This document shows positions 1-6,701 of a stretch of DNA of 24,984 bases, piece by piece. Source of the stretch: a virus; IMG/VR virus record IMGVR_UViG_3300032308_000699, positions 1 to 24,984 of that record, one strand, 5' to 3'. Numbering within the stretch: the stretch's first letter is position 1; each line of letters begins with the position of its first letter. The notes beneath the pieces are model-generated. The model saw nothing but the letters and a program-made list of their open reading frames with translations, made no database searches and was not told the DNA's origin. Position numbers and translations under genes: made by a program.

Positions 1-1676
1 ACCAAGTTAGTTAGGTAAGTGATTTGCTTCTTTAGTGCAGCGACAAGTGTAGCAACTTGTGCAGAAAGTGCTGTAACTGCATCTACTGCTTCTTGTGCCT
101 TTGCTGTTGCTGCTTCTGCTGCCACTGTTGCTGCTGTTGCTGCTGCTAATGCATCTGCTGCTGCTTTTGCTGCATCTTCAGAGGCCTTTGTAGCAGCCTT
201 TGCTGCTTCATTAGATACCTTTGTTGATGCTGATACAAGAACCTGTCCAGCAAGTGGAAGTGAAGTTCCACCTGTTGCTGAAACAGTTATAGTATTTTCT
301 GTCAAAGGCATAAATACCTTGTAAGACTTTACTGTTTCTGCATCAGTTGTGATTGATGTTGCTGTAAGAACATCTGATCCTGAACCAAATGCGTAAGTAG
401 AAGTAATTCCACCTGTAGCAAATAGATTAGCGTGTGTCTTTCCAGATAGTGGAAGTCCTGATGCATCAAGAACCTGAACCTTAATGGTTGCTGCTTCTCC
501 TGGCATATAAACTTCTTTATCAAAAGACAACTTTACAGTTGCTGCAGCACCCTCTACACGAGTAGATACTGGATTAGAAGAGATTGTTCCAGACTTAACT
601 GTTATTGCTACTCCGCCAGCCTTAAGGCCAGTAAGTGTGAATAGTGCTTCACCATTAACAATAGTCGCTGCTGTTCCTGAATCAGATACAACTGCTACAT
701 CGCTTGAATAAGCATTTAGTGTTCCTGCTCCAACTGTTACTCCAGCAGCATCGTATGCTACTGCCTTAACTGTTGATGCATTTGCACCTGTTGGGATAAC
801 AGACTTAACTGCAGTTGCTACGATTCTAGCAATGTCTCCGTAGAATGTTACCTTCTCGGTTGCAATAACTGTACCTGTAAGGGTAGTAAGAGTAATTGTT
901 GATACTCCTGCTGTACCGTCAGCAAATACGCCAATGTGGTTTCCTGTAGGAATTACCAATGCACGACCTGTTGCAGACATTGTTGTAGCATTTGTGCCAT
1001 AACCAATAAGTCCAGAACCTGAAACGGTTGCAAGGATTGACTCTGTTGCAGATCCGCCTGCTGCATTTTTAGGTGTAACAACAATAACTGCTGCTGCATC
1101 TGTAGAAGTAGCCTTTGGTGCATAGACTGAAGCATCTGCTGTTGCAGAAGTTGTCTCTCCAGCATTTAGGATTGAAGTTGTAGTTGAAGCAGATGGAGTT
1201 AGATCCGCTGCCTTAACTGTTACTGTCCAAGATACTGTTGGTCCATTGACTGGGTTAGTTGTTAGAATCTTAGCCTCGTATGTACCTGCTACTGCAGGAG
1301 TACTCAAAGTTACCAAGAACTTTGCTGTTACATATGTTGGAGTATTAACTGTTGCGTTAATGTTTGCTGAAACATTGTTGCCTGCAATTACTACTGAGGC
1401 TGTTGATGTTTCTAGAAGTGTTAAGGTTGCAGACTTTGCCGAACCTGTTGGCTGTGAAAACATAGCAGAGATTACTGTTGCAGTATCTGCTGATGTTTCT
1501 GAAATAAACGACAATGTTACTACTGCAGTTGCAGACTCACCAGTGACTACAGCATCTGTTGCTGAATCAATAGTTAGAGTTGGTGCATTTACAGCGGCAT
1601 TTGTCGGAAGTGCCGATAGTACGCCAAAGGACATTGCTGCAGCGAGTCCTAGGGCAATTTTTTTAAATGAATTCAT
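1..1676 (-). CDS. Secreted surface-layer-like protein, C-terminus beyond window edge
   Basis: The frame is open from an ATG at 1676 to the left edge (558 visible codons, no stop; I translated all of it), so the C-terminus is missing. A clear Sec signal peptide opens it: MNSFKK, then a hydrophobic stretch IALGLAAAMSFGVLSAL, then PTNA with probable cleavage near residue 27. The mature part is Thr/Ser/Ala/Val-rich, has no cysteine, and looks like serial beta-sandwich (Ig-like) segments, for example around residues 379-400 (VYMPGEAATIKV). Residues 485-540 are an alanine-rich helical or coiled-coil stretch with charged spacing, ending in ALKKQITYLTNL at the edge. This architecture (signal peptide, beta repeats, Ala-rich helix, KKQIT.LTNL end) is what I recall in surface proteins of freshwater actinobacteria. 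A Shine-Dalgarno AAGGAG precedes the ATG. It follows terL by 42 bases on the same strand. Function (envelope remodelling, decoy, virion part) is inference; a cellular flank next to a provirus is the alternative. Confidence 0.85.
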   Translation of the reverse strand, partial: MNSFKKIALGLAAAMSFGVLSALPTNAAVNAPTLTIDSATDAVVTGESATAVVTLSFISETSADTATVISAMFSQPTGSAKSATLTLLETSTASVVIAGNNVSANINATVNTPTYVTAKFLVTLSTPAVAGTYEAKILTTNPVNGPTVSWTVTVKAADLTPSASTTTSILNAGETTSATADASVYAPKATSTDAAAVIVVTPKNAAGGSATESILATVSGSGLIGYGTNATTMSATGRALVIPTGNHIGVFADGTAGVSTITLTTLTGTVIATEKVTFYGDIARIVATAVKSVIPTGANASTVKAVAYDAAGVTVGAGTLNAYSSDVAVVSDSGTAATIVNGEALFTLTGLKAGGVAITVKSGTISSNPVSTRVEGAAATVKLSFDKEVYMPGEAATIKVQVLDASGLPLSGKTHANLFATGGITSTYAFGSGSDVLTATSITTDAETVKSYKVFMPLTENTITVSATGGTSLPLAGQVLVSASTKVSNEAAKAATKASEDAAKAAADALAAATAATVAAEAATAKAQEAVDAVTALSAQVATLVAALKKQITYLTNL

Positions 1677-1718
1677 CTTTCTCCTTGTTTTGTATATCTG
1701 ATTATTTAACCAGAATTC

Positions 1719-3497
1719 TTATAATAGGTTTAATCTATCTAAGTAATCCCGAACATCGTCCGTCATTTGCTTAGGTTCTAATTCTACCATAGATCTTCTT
1801 TTCTCCGCAAGTTGAGCAGAAGATGAAGACCAAGTGTGCACTTCAATAATTGTATTAGTAGTCTTGGGGGTGTGAGATATCGCACCAAATACTGCTCCTG
1901 CTAAAGCATCGGCTAGGTCCTTAGATTTCTTTCTAGGGTGATCAACACGGTTGCCCTTCATAATTTTTAGTTCAGACATTTCTTCTAGCAAGATAGGAAT
2001 CATAGGAATTGCTACACGCTCTTCATAGATCATCATTGCTAAATCTTCATAGTGTTTTTTTGCAACAGAAACAGTCTCAGTTCTTATACCCACTGCCTGT
2101 AATTCATTTTGAATATCAAATGACTGCCAGCGGTCAAAGGAAACCATTCCAATATTAAAACCTTCTCTACGAAGGTTAATAATCCAGTTCTTAACATCAG
2201 ATAGATTAACAGGGCCTTCTGCTCTTGGCTCCCACCAAGCAACAGCATCCACTATAACCATTGGGGCTACCTGTTCATAGTCTTTAATTACCTGAATATT
2301 TACCCACTTATCTACATGGGAAATTGCTACTGCACACTTGTCGTGCTTTTGTGCAAGGTCAGCGTGTATATAATAAACCTTATCTGGGTCTGGCTTAAAT
2401 GATTCGTCAAACCTTCTAAACTGATCTAAAGGATTTCTTAGTGTCATAACCTTTTCTAGTTTAGTTCTGTCTTTAAAGAATGCGTCAGAAGCATAGGTAG
2501 GCATACAAGCAAAGCGCATCATTGCATCTGCTAGGTCTGTATAGAATGCAATCTTAAAGTCATCTATCTTACGGGTAGGATTTACTTCCCATGTAGGTTT
2601 TTTAAACGCCAATACCCTTGGAATTTTATAAGAAATTATAGTATCTTCATCCCAAGAAATTTCAAACCTATTACCTGGATCTTCATGTGGCAGATCTGGA
2701 TTCATGATAAAAGTATGTCTGCGTTCTACAGTTTCTTTTTCAGCAATTACTGACTCATATTTCTGTGAAATAAAGTCACCCTGATATCGTGGAAATGAAA
2801 GCAAAACAACCTTTCCAAGATCAGGAAAACGAGAATCTACTGTACCACGAAAAGCCTTATATATGTTTTCTGCAGTCTTTCCCTGCTCATTACCTGTTCC
2901 AACCTCTGATGCAAAACCAGAAATTTCATCAAGCACTGCCATAAAAAGGTTCAAACCCTCATGAGACTCTCTTTCTGAGTGACCAGAATAAACTGTTACA
3001 GACTTATCAAAATCAATTGAGTCTGCTTTTGCATTAAACTTTCCAGCAAACCAAGGCGATCTTTCAATTTTTGATTTAAAACCTTTAAAGAAAACATTCT
3101 TTGCTTGTTGAGCGTTAATAGCAACGTTAATGATATCAATAGCATCTCCTGCAGGCTTTCCATAATATATGGCAGGATCTTTAAGACATAAAAGTTTATA
3201 TACTGTGTAGGCACAGGCTACAGTTGATACAAAGTCTTTTCCAGATCCCTTGCCAAGTTGCAGAATAATCTCATTCTTTGTATATTTATCAAAGTATTTT
3301 GCTCCCTCAACTAAACCATACAGTTCTTCAAGATCTTCTTTGCGGTAAATCTGGCTCATAGCCTCTACAATCTGATACTGAATATCAGATAATTGTGGCT
3401 GCCCAAGATAGTCTGGAGACTCAACAAATGTTTTTGCGTCAACAGGTTTTTCAATAAAGTGATTTTCTTTTAGGACTTCAAGAAAATCATTGAACAT
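1719..3497 (-). CDS. terL: Terminase large subunit (packaging ATPase-nuclease)
   Basis: This is the motor that pumps DNA into the prohead and cuts the concatemer. Counting from the ATG at 3497 (592 residues), the ATPase half has a Walker A-type GKGSGKD at about 82-88 and a Walker B with catalytic acid, FMAVLDE, ending at about 191. The RNase H-like nuclease half shows acidic residues in order: IHADLAQ (D380), SFDRW (D455) and KDLADALAG (D527/D530). Length is normal for the family. An in-frame TTG nine bases upstream (3506) is possible, but the ATG overlaps the TerS stop as ATGTTCAATGA, the joint style used throughout this genome. No strong Shine-Dalgarno is visible, so translation is probably coupled to the upstream gene. 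The lower-coordinate neighbour is not a portal gene but a secreted protein, which is unusual. Confidence 0.95.
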   Translation of the reverse strand: MFNDFLEVLKENHFIEKPVDAKTFVESPDYLGQPQLSDIQYQIVEAMSQIYRKEDLEELYGLVEGAKYFDKYTKNEIILQLGKGSGKDFVSTVACAYTVYKLLCLKDPAIYYGKPAGDAIDIINVAINAQQAKNVFFKGFKSKIERSPWFAGKFNAKADSIDFDKSVTVYSGHSERESHEGLNLFMAVLDEISGFASEVGTGNEQGKTAENIYKAFRGTVDSRFPDLGKVVLLSFPRYQGDFISQKYESVIAEKETVERRHTFIMNPDLPHEDPGNRFEISWDEDTIISYKIPRVLAFKKPTWEVNPTRKIDDFKIAFYTDLADAMMRFACMPTYASDAFFKDRTKLEKVMTLRNPLDQFRRFDESFKPDPDKVYYIHADLAQKHDKCAVAISHVDKWVNIQVIKDYEQVAPMVIVDAVAWWEPRAEGPVNLSDVKNWIINLRREGFNIGMVSFDRWQSFDIQNELQAVGIRTETVSVAKKHYEDLAMMIYEERVAIPMIPILLEEMSELKIMKGNRVDHPRKKSKDLADALAGAVFGAISHTPKTTNTIIEVHTWSSSSAQLAEKRRSMVELEPKQMTDDVRDYLDRLNLL

Positions 3498-4023
3498 CGT
3501 GGACAACTGTGATCACTTCTCCCTCTCTTGCAATTGCAGATAGGCGTTGCATAATAATATCTCTAACTTCTGGGTGCTCTGAAGCAATGTCTCTAAGTAT
3601 TCCTACAAGAACTTCTTGACGGCGTTCAATCTCTACCATCTCTTCAGCAAGTTCTTTGTTCTCAAGAAGACCAGCCTTTTGCAACATATCAATACGCTTA
3701 GACTCAATATCCATAACAAGTTTAATTGCAGCAGTCTTTGCGCTAAGATTATTTGTCATTGATGCTTCATCAATAACTTCGTATGATTTAGATATAAGTT
3801 TTGTGTAGTGGGTATCCGCTCCTACCAAGGCTTCTTTAGCCCGAGCACGAATAGCAGAGTTGTCAGAAGCCATTGCCTTCCACTCATTAATAAGAGTAAC
3901 AACACGAGTACGGGGAATATCTAATTCCTTAGAAATTACTGTTGGGTCATTGCCTTTTAAATATTCACTAACAACGGTATTTACTTGATCAAGATGCTTG
4001 ACTAAATCTTCTTCAGTTGACAT
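3487..4023 (-). CDS. terS: Probable terminase small subunit
   Basis: The product is 178 residues and almost entirely helical in character. The N-terminal part (about 15-50) reads as a helix-turn-helix: YLKGNDPTVISKELDIPRTR followed by VVTLINEWK. The middle and C-terminal parts are charged amphipathic helices (LVMDIESKRIDMLQKAG, then EEMVEIERRQEVLVGIL) suited to oligomerisation. A small HTH-plus-coiled-coil protein overlapping the start of terL is the standard arrangement of a DNA-recognising small terminase, which forms a ring and hands DNA to TerL. Small terminases are poorly conserved, so the call rests on architecture and position rather than on a diagnostic motif. The ATG at 4023 is preceded by AAGGAAA. 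It overlaps DUF3310 upstream by 11 bases and terL downstream by 11. Confidence 0.72.
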   Translation of the reverse strand: MSTEEDLVKHLDQVNTVVSEYLKGNDPTVISKELDIPRTRVVTLINEWKAMASDNSAIRARAKEALVGADTHYTKLISKSYEVIDEASMTNNLSAKTAAIKLVMDIESKRIDMLQKAGLLENKELAEEMVEIERRQEVLVGILRDIASEHPEVRDIIMQRLSAIAREGEVITVVHDVQ

Positions 4024-4255
4024 ATTTTCCTTCTAGTCTATTAATCTCGTCTTTAATATAAAAGATTGCTTTTTCTAAATCTTGAATAGTCTTTGACTCA
4101 TCTTTAAGTCCTGCTCTCCATAAATACTTGAATGCGTTGCCAATGTTAAAATTACGATGACGAGTAATCTGAATGCACTCAACCCCAGAAGGGTCTGTTG
4201 TGTAATGTGAGGGATGGTTAACTTGATCAACAGTTATATGTAAGTTATCACTCAT
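4013..4255 (-). CDS. DUF3310 family protein
   Basis: This 80-residue product carries the signature of the phage DUF3310 family: VNHPSHYT near the N-terminus, GVECIQIT, GNAFKYLWRAGLK, then a helix DLEKAIFYIKDEINRLE. The family is common in phages of many hosts. Some annotations call it a nucleotide kinase-like (SaV) protein, but I see no P-loop and no biochemical role can be assigned. I place the start at the ATG at 4255 (MSDNLH) rather than at 4279, because ATGAGTGA there is shared with the stop of the upstream membrane mini-protein and the longer version adds only a lysine-rich tail. It overlaps the TerS start by 11 bases and is presumably translated in the same coupled chain. Confidence 0.88.
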   Translation of the reverse strand: MSDNLHITVDQVNHPSHYTTDPSGVECIQITRHRNFNIGNAFKYLWRAGLKDESKTIQDLEKAIFYIKDEINRLEGKYVN

Positions 4256-4376
4256 CTTCTTTATCTTCTTCCCACTCAAAGGCTTCTGGTAAACCCTTTA
4301 ATGCTGTAACAACAAATGTTATTCCAACGGCTCCAACAATACCTAAACCAATTACAAACTTTTGTATCTTATTCAT
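4248..4376 (-). CDS. Small single-span membrane protein
   Basis: The product is 42 residues. It has a short basic N-terminus (MNKIQK), one hydrophobic helix of about 18 residues (FVIGLGIVGAVGITFVVTAL) and a strongly acidic C-terminal tail (EWEEDKEDE). That predicts a bitopic inner-membrane protein with the acidic tail on the opposite side from the N-terminus. An in-frame start exists 66 bases upstream, but the ATG at 4376 has AAGGAAG upstream and overlaps the stop of the preceding HTH gene as ATGA, so the short form is favoured. Too small and non-specific to name; holin-like or antiholin-like function is conceivable but nothing in the neighbourhood (no endolysin) supports it. Confidence 0.6.
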   Translation of the reverse strand: MNKIQKFVIGLGIVGAVGITFVVTALKGLPEAFEWEEDKEDE

Positions 4377-4528
4377 CTTCTTGACTTCCTTAGTCCGAAT
4401 TTTGCAAGGTATACATATATTGTTTCTACGCTTGCCCCACACTCTTTAGCAATATCTTCTGGACTTTTTTTGTCCATTAAATACCTTTTACGTAACCAAA
4501 CTTCACTTGTATATAGTTTACCAGCCAT
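4373..4528 (-). CDS. Small helix-turn-helix protein (51 aa)
   Basis: ATG at 4528 opens a 51-codon frame ending in TGA at 4373-4375. The sequence reads EVWLRKRYLMDKKSPEDIAK, then ECGASVETIYVYLAKFGLR. This is the pattern of a homeodomain-like HTH in phage and resolvase-type proteins: WLR.+Y, a 'disperse' helix ending in DIAKECG, then a recognition helix SVETIYVYLAKFG. It is therefore a likely DNA-binding mini-protein. The start has no good Shine-Dalgarno; AAAGG sits well before an internal ATG at 4477, but starting there would delete the first helix. It follows its upstream neighbour by 4 bases and overlaps the next gene as ATGA. The target is unknown; a regulator of the packaging or late genes is a guess. 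Confidence 0.65.
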   Translation of the reverse strand: MAGKLYTSEVWLRKRYLMDKKSPEDIAKECGASVETIYVYLAKFGLRKSRR

Positions 4529-4543
4529 AGCGTTATTTGTCAA
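4515..4543 (-). promoter_or_regulatory. Possible sigma70-type promoter inside the HTH gene start
   Basis: On the minus strand there is a perfect -35 TTGACA (4538-4543), a 17-base spacer, and TAAACT (4515-4520, four of six matches to TATAAT). A second TTGACA starts nine bases further upstream (4547-4552). Transcription would begin near 4508, inside the 51-residue HTH gene, and cover the membrane protein, DUF3310, terS, terL and surface protein. Motif match only; no transcript evidence. Confidence 0.3.
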
Positions 4544-4706
4544 CCCTGTCAATTGGTTTCATTTTGTCCCAGTATCCCCCAGGATTTCCAACATACACCT
4601 GCCCAGTTTCACGATCTAAGAGTAGCCATTTTTCTGGACACATGCTTCTAACGGTAAGGATTACGTCCTCTTCTTCTTGTTTAAAATTAAATGGTTCCCG
4701 ACTCAT
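4533..4706 (-). CDS. Conserved-looking small protein, unknown function
   Basis: The product is 57 residues. It opens MSREPFNFKQEEEDVILTVR and continues with an aromatic-rich part, KWLLLDRETGQVYVGNPGGY, ending in WDKMKPIDRVDK. The pattern looks like a small beta-hairpin fold (WLLLD..TGQVYVG) with a glycine turn. I do not recognise a named family; similar short proteins occur in actinobacteriophage genomes as hypotheticals. The start is set at 4706 rather than 4727 because the ATG there overlaps the upstream RuvC-like stop as ATGA. No catalytic or metal-binding pattern is evident: only one cysteine and no histidine. Confidence 0.65.
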   Translation of the reverse strand: MSREPFNFKQEEEDVILTVRSMCPEKWLLLDRETGQVYVGNPGGYWDKMKPIDRVDK

Positions 4707-5287
4707 AACTGGACTGCTTTCTCCCAATTATTAATTGCCCAATGACCTATACCGCAGGCATCTGCAACATCATTATCATCAATTCTTTTATCATAGGTAG
4801 TATTAATAAACTTTATAGTTCTTTCTTTACGAAGCATTCTTTCATATGACTTATACCAGGACTCTGATTTCCCTGGATTTTGTGAGCGAATAAAAAGTTG
4901 CTCATCCTTAGAGATCTTCTTGTTGCCAATATAGTTTTGCCATGTAATTGGAGACACCTTGCCAAATGTCCTGATACCACTAATTGCAGCAGAACCTAGA
5001 AGTGCTCCCTGAACTAAAGCAAGATCGGCAGCAGTCTTTGGGCTATTCATAAATACAGTATGCTCAATAACAATAGCATCAACATTGATATATCTTTCAA
5101 AGTAAAGTCGTGTCTTTGCGGCAGCGTCTCCAACTTTGTCATATATATCTTTTCCTTCAAAATAAATCTTTCCACATTCTTTTAAAAATCCAGAATGAAA
5201 GGTAGCATAGGCAAGACTATTTGTGCTAGCATCTATTGCACAAATTCTTTCTGGTTGGGCTTCTATTCCCCACTTATTCTTGCTCAT
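4703..5287 (-). CDS. RuvC-like Holliday junction resolvase
   Basis: This 194-residue product shows the RNase H-fold resolvase pattern. The first strand is RICAIDASTNSLAYA with catalytic D19, the second acidic strand is DAIVIEHT with E75, and a C-terminal pair lies in DDNDVADACGIG (D173/D176). Between them PKTAADLALVQGALLGSAA and FGKVSPITWQNYIG match the helical and strand segments of RuvC proteins. It would cut branched DNA, resolving recombination or replication intermediates so the terminase receives linear concatemers. The ATG at 5287 is preferred to a TTG at 5293: ATGAGCAAGAATAA overlaps the stop of the previous gene. It sits in a nuclease cluster with a Cas4-like protein and ahead of the packaging genes. 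Confidence 0.85.
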   Translation of the reverse strand: MSKNKWGIEAQPERICAIDASTNSLAYATFHSGFLKECGKIYFEGKDIYDKVGDAAAKTRLYFERYINVDAIVIEHTVFMNSPKTAADLALVQGALLGSAAISGIRTFGKVSPITWQNYIGNKKISKDEQLFIRSQNPGKSESWYKSYERMLRKERTIKFINTTYDKRIDDNDVADACGIGHWAINNWEKAVQL

Positions 5288-5564
5288 ACTCAATAAAACC
5301 TTTCAACTCTTTAATCATTTTGTTCACTTCTTTTTCGCTTACGTTACAATTTGCACAAAATCCAGAGTCGTTATATATAGAAAGAAGAACTCCACATCCA
5401 CCAAAACATCTTCTATCTTTGCCTATTCTTTTTTGTCTACGTGTAACTTGATACCTTTCAGCAATTTTTTCTCTAGTAGCCCCATCTCTACAAGTATTGC
5501 TGCAGTATATCTGATAACTTACTTTAGGGTTAAAGTATGTATCACATTTGTTACAAAGTTTCAA
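5274..5564 (-). CDS. Eight-cysteine double zinc-finger protein
   Basis: A 96-residue protein with two evident four-cysteine sites: C4-x2-C7 paired with C21-x3-C25 (YCSNTCR), and C53-x3-C57 (CFGGC) paired with C70-x2-C73 (CANC). The first resembles the YCS..C knuckles found in many small phage and HNH-associated proteins. Between them lies a basic linker (RRQKRIGKDRR), which suggests nucleic-acid binding. The C-terminal 25 residues form a charged helix. No catalytic motif such as HNH is present. The start is a TTG at 5564, supported by GGAG at optimal distance; it overlaps the stop of the Cas4-like gene and its own stop overlaps the RuvC-like start. Role unknown; DNA binding in recombination is inference. 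Confidence 0.75.
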   Translation of the reverse strand: MKLCNKCDTYFNPKVSYQIYCSNTCRDGATREKIAERYQVTRRQKRIGKDRRCFGGCGVLLSIYNDSGFCANCNVSEKEVNKMIKELKGFIEYEQE

Positions 5565-6366
5565 CTAACTTCTCCATTGACCTAAGTTTAACTACTCCTT
5601 CTCCTGCATCTGCACAGGCCTTTTGGATAGGGCATGTCTTACAGATTTTAGAATTGGATCGGTAGTTTTTAGTAGGCAGGGTTCTATTTTCCCAAGCCTT
5701 GCGAACTTCACGCATCCATTGAAATGCGTTATCAATCCATTCACGATAATTATCATCTACCTCTACTGGCAACACAAGGAGTTCGTGATTGTTTTTATTT
5801 TCATAAATAAGGACACCCTTTTTCTTGCCAAGAATCTTCATGTAAATAAGCAACTGAATTAAATGACCAGTTTTAGGCTTCATAGAATTCTTACGATACT
5901 CAAAGCCTTCATTAAGCATTGTCTTGATTTCTCCGACAATCTCTTCGCCTTCCCAATCAAGCATAACATCTCCGTATCCAAAGATAGGAGGGTCATCGTG
6001 GCGAATCTTAAACTCTGTTGTCTCTTCATTATTGTCATCACGATAAACCTTAACAATACCAGAATTCATCATAGCATTTTGAATTCTTGCATGAGACAAA
6101 GTTCCAGCAGTCATATTTGCTGCACCATAAGCATCTGCATTATCTTCAAACATTTGACCATCAAATGCTAGATACCAGTATCTTGGGCATTCTCCGTGTG
6201 AGTATGCAATTGTAGACGGGGCAAAAGTTTTCTTTTGTGTTTGCTTTGGCCCACGATTAATAATATATCCGTGCTTAATTTTTTCAATTAAAGCATCGCT
6301 ATCAAGAATATTATTCTTTTTTGTTGCAGGTTTAAGCATTACAGATTGTAGTAAATTCTTAGTCAT
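5551..6366 (-). CDS. Cas4-like / RecB-family Fe-S exonuclease
   Basis: This 271-residue product has the hallmarks of Cas4/AddB-type PD-(D/E)XK nucleases. A lone N-terminal cysteine lies in GECPRYWY (C60). Nuclease-core residues follow: TLSHARI (H92), FGYGDVML (D133), VGEIKTM (E146, K148) and HLIQLLIYM (Q171). A C-terminal triad CKTCPIQKAC (C242, C245, C251) completes four ligands for a [4Fe-4S] cluster. Such enzymes resect DNA ends and make single strands for recombination; RecA is encoded a few genes upstream. No cas1, cas2 or repeat array is present, so it is read as a phage recombination nuclease, not a CRISPR part. The second ATG (6366) is chosen over 6372 because AAAGG lies 6 bases from it and abuts the first. 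Confidence 0.9.
   Translation of the reverse strand: MTKNLLQSVMLKPATKKNNILDSDALIEKIKHGYIINRGPKQTQKKTFAPSTIAYSHGECPRYWYLAFDGQMFEDNADAYGAANMTAGTLSHARIQNAMMNSGIVKVYRDDNNEETTEFKIRHDDPPIFGYGDVMLDWEGEEIVGEIKTMLNEGFEYRKNSMKPKTGHLIQLLIYMKILGKKKGVLIYENKNNHELLVLPVEVDDNYREWIDNAFQWMREVRKAWENRTLPTKNYRSNSKICKTCPIQKACADAGEGVVKLRSMEKLVETL
5569..5575 (-). promoter_or_regulatory. Ribosome binding site supporting a TTG start
   Basis: GGAGAAG on the minus strand lies with its GGAG core 7 bases before the TTG at 5564. It fixes the start of the eight-cysteine protein, which has no ATG nearby in frame. Confidence 0.6.
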
Positions 6367-6372
6367 ATTCAT

Positions 6373-6377
6373 CCTTT
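6373..6377 (-). promoter_or_regulatory. Ribosome binding site deciding the Cas4-like start
   Basis: AAAGG on the minus strand ends 6 bases before the ATG at 6366 but directly touches the ATG at 6372, so the downstream ATG (MTKNLL) is the better start. Confidence 0.55.
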
Positions 6378-6386
6378 GTTTATATA

Positions 6387-6395
6387 AGTATACCA
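6387..6395 (-). promoter_or_regulatory. Possible extended -10 promoter before the Cas4-like gene
   Basis: TGGTATACT on the minus strand is an extended -10 element (TGn plus five of six TATAAT matches) in the 31-base gap before the Cas4-like gene. No convincing -35 lies at the right distance. A start near 6380 would leave a short leader that still holds the AAAGG ribosome site. It shares TGGTATA with the motif at 16263-16271. Confidence 0.35.
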
Positions 6396-6397
6396 GG

Positions 6398-6700
6398 TTA
6401 GCGCATTATGTATTTTAATGCTGAGACCAAGTTGTTTACTGCTTCTGCTGCTGTGTAATAAATGTTTTTCTTTGCCCGATTATTCTTGTCAACATTTGCC
6501 ATCCAGGTAGCCTTTAACGCTAACTTTCCTGCAATTGCCTGAAGCCTAACAATTTCAATTGCTGCTACTGGCATAGGAATGTCTGGCTTAATGATTAACT
6601 TAGCAATCATTGATAAGGCTGTAGTTAATTCTTCATCTTCCATAAACTCTGCAATTTCTGCCAAACCATTTACCATCTCTAATGTTGTATTTTCTGTCAT
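6398..6700 (-). CDS. Small helical protein, unknown function
   Basis: The product is 100 residues, predicted almost wholly helical. It has an acidic N-terminal half (MVNGLAEIAEFMEDEELTTA) followed by LSMIAKLIIKPDIPMPVAAI, and a basic C-terminal half (DKNNRAKKNIYYTAAEAVNN then LVSALKYIMR). There are no cysteines or histidines and no nuclease or P-loop motif. I do not recognise the family. A strong Shine-Dalgarno (GAAGGAG) precedes the ATG at 6700, lying in the 3' end of the upstream gene. Its place inside the RecA/Cas4/RuvC block suggests an accessory role in recombination or DNA handling, but that is only guilt by association. Confidence 0.75.
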   Translation of the reverse strand: MTENTTLEMVNGLAEIAEFMEDEELTTALSMIAKLIIKPDIPMPVAAIEIVRLQAIAGKLALKATWMANVDKNNRAKKNIYYTAAEAVNNLVSALKYIMR

Positions 6701-6701
6701 T

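Noticed and set aside
19-324. Plus-strand alanine/serine-rich frame and apparent GCT/TGC microsatellite
   Set aside because: The run is explained by alanine codons of the coiled-coil end of the minus-strand surface protein. Repeat units are imperfect and in frame, so it is neither a separate gene nor a simple-sequence repeat.
1246-1701. Plus-strand open frame of 151 codons
   Set aside because: It is the antisense of the surface protein gene; composition (Val/Ala/Thr from GTT/GCT/ACT) mirrors the real frame, and it has no Shine-Dalgarno or plus-strand neighbours.
1677-1718. Terminator or attachment site in the longest intergenic gap
   Set aside because: I see no stable GC-rich hairpin with a T-run, no tRNA end and no duplicated core here; it only holds the Shine-Dalgarno of the surface protein gene.
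2941-2965. tRNA-like T-arm sequence (ggttcaaacc)
   Set aside because: It lies inside terL coding sequence, with no acceptor stem or anticodon arm pairing around it. No tRNA gene was found in the window.
4377-4442. N-terminal extension of the small membrane protein to 64 residues
   Set aside because: The extension is the same DNA as the HTH gene in another frame and lacks a ribosome site; the ATGA joint at 4376 fits the pattern of the chain.
5551-6366. Cas4-like gene as evidence of a CRISPR-Cas locus
   Set aside because: No cas1, cas2, effector or repeat-spacer array is present anywhere in the window; neighbours are phage recombination genes.
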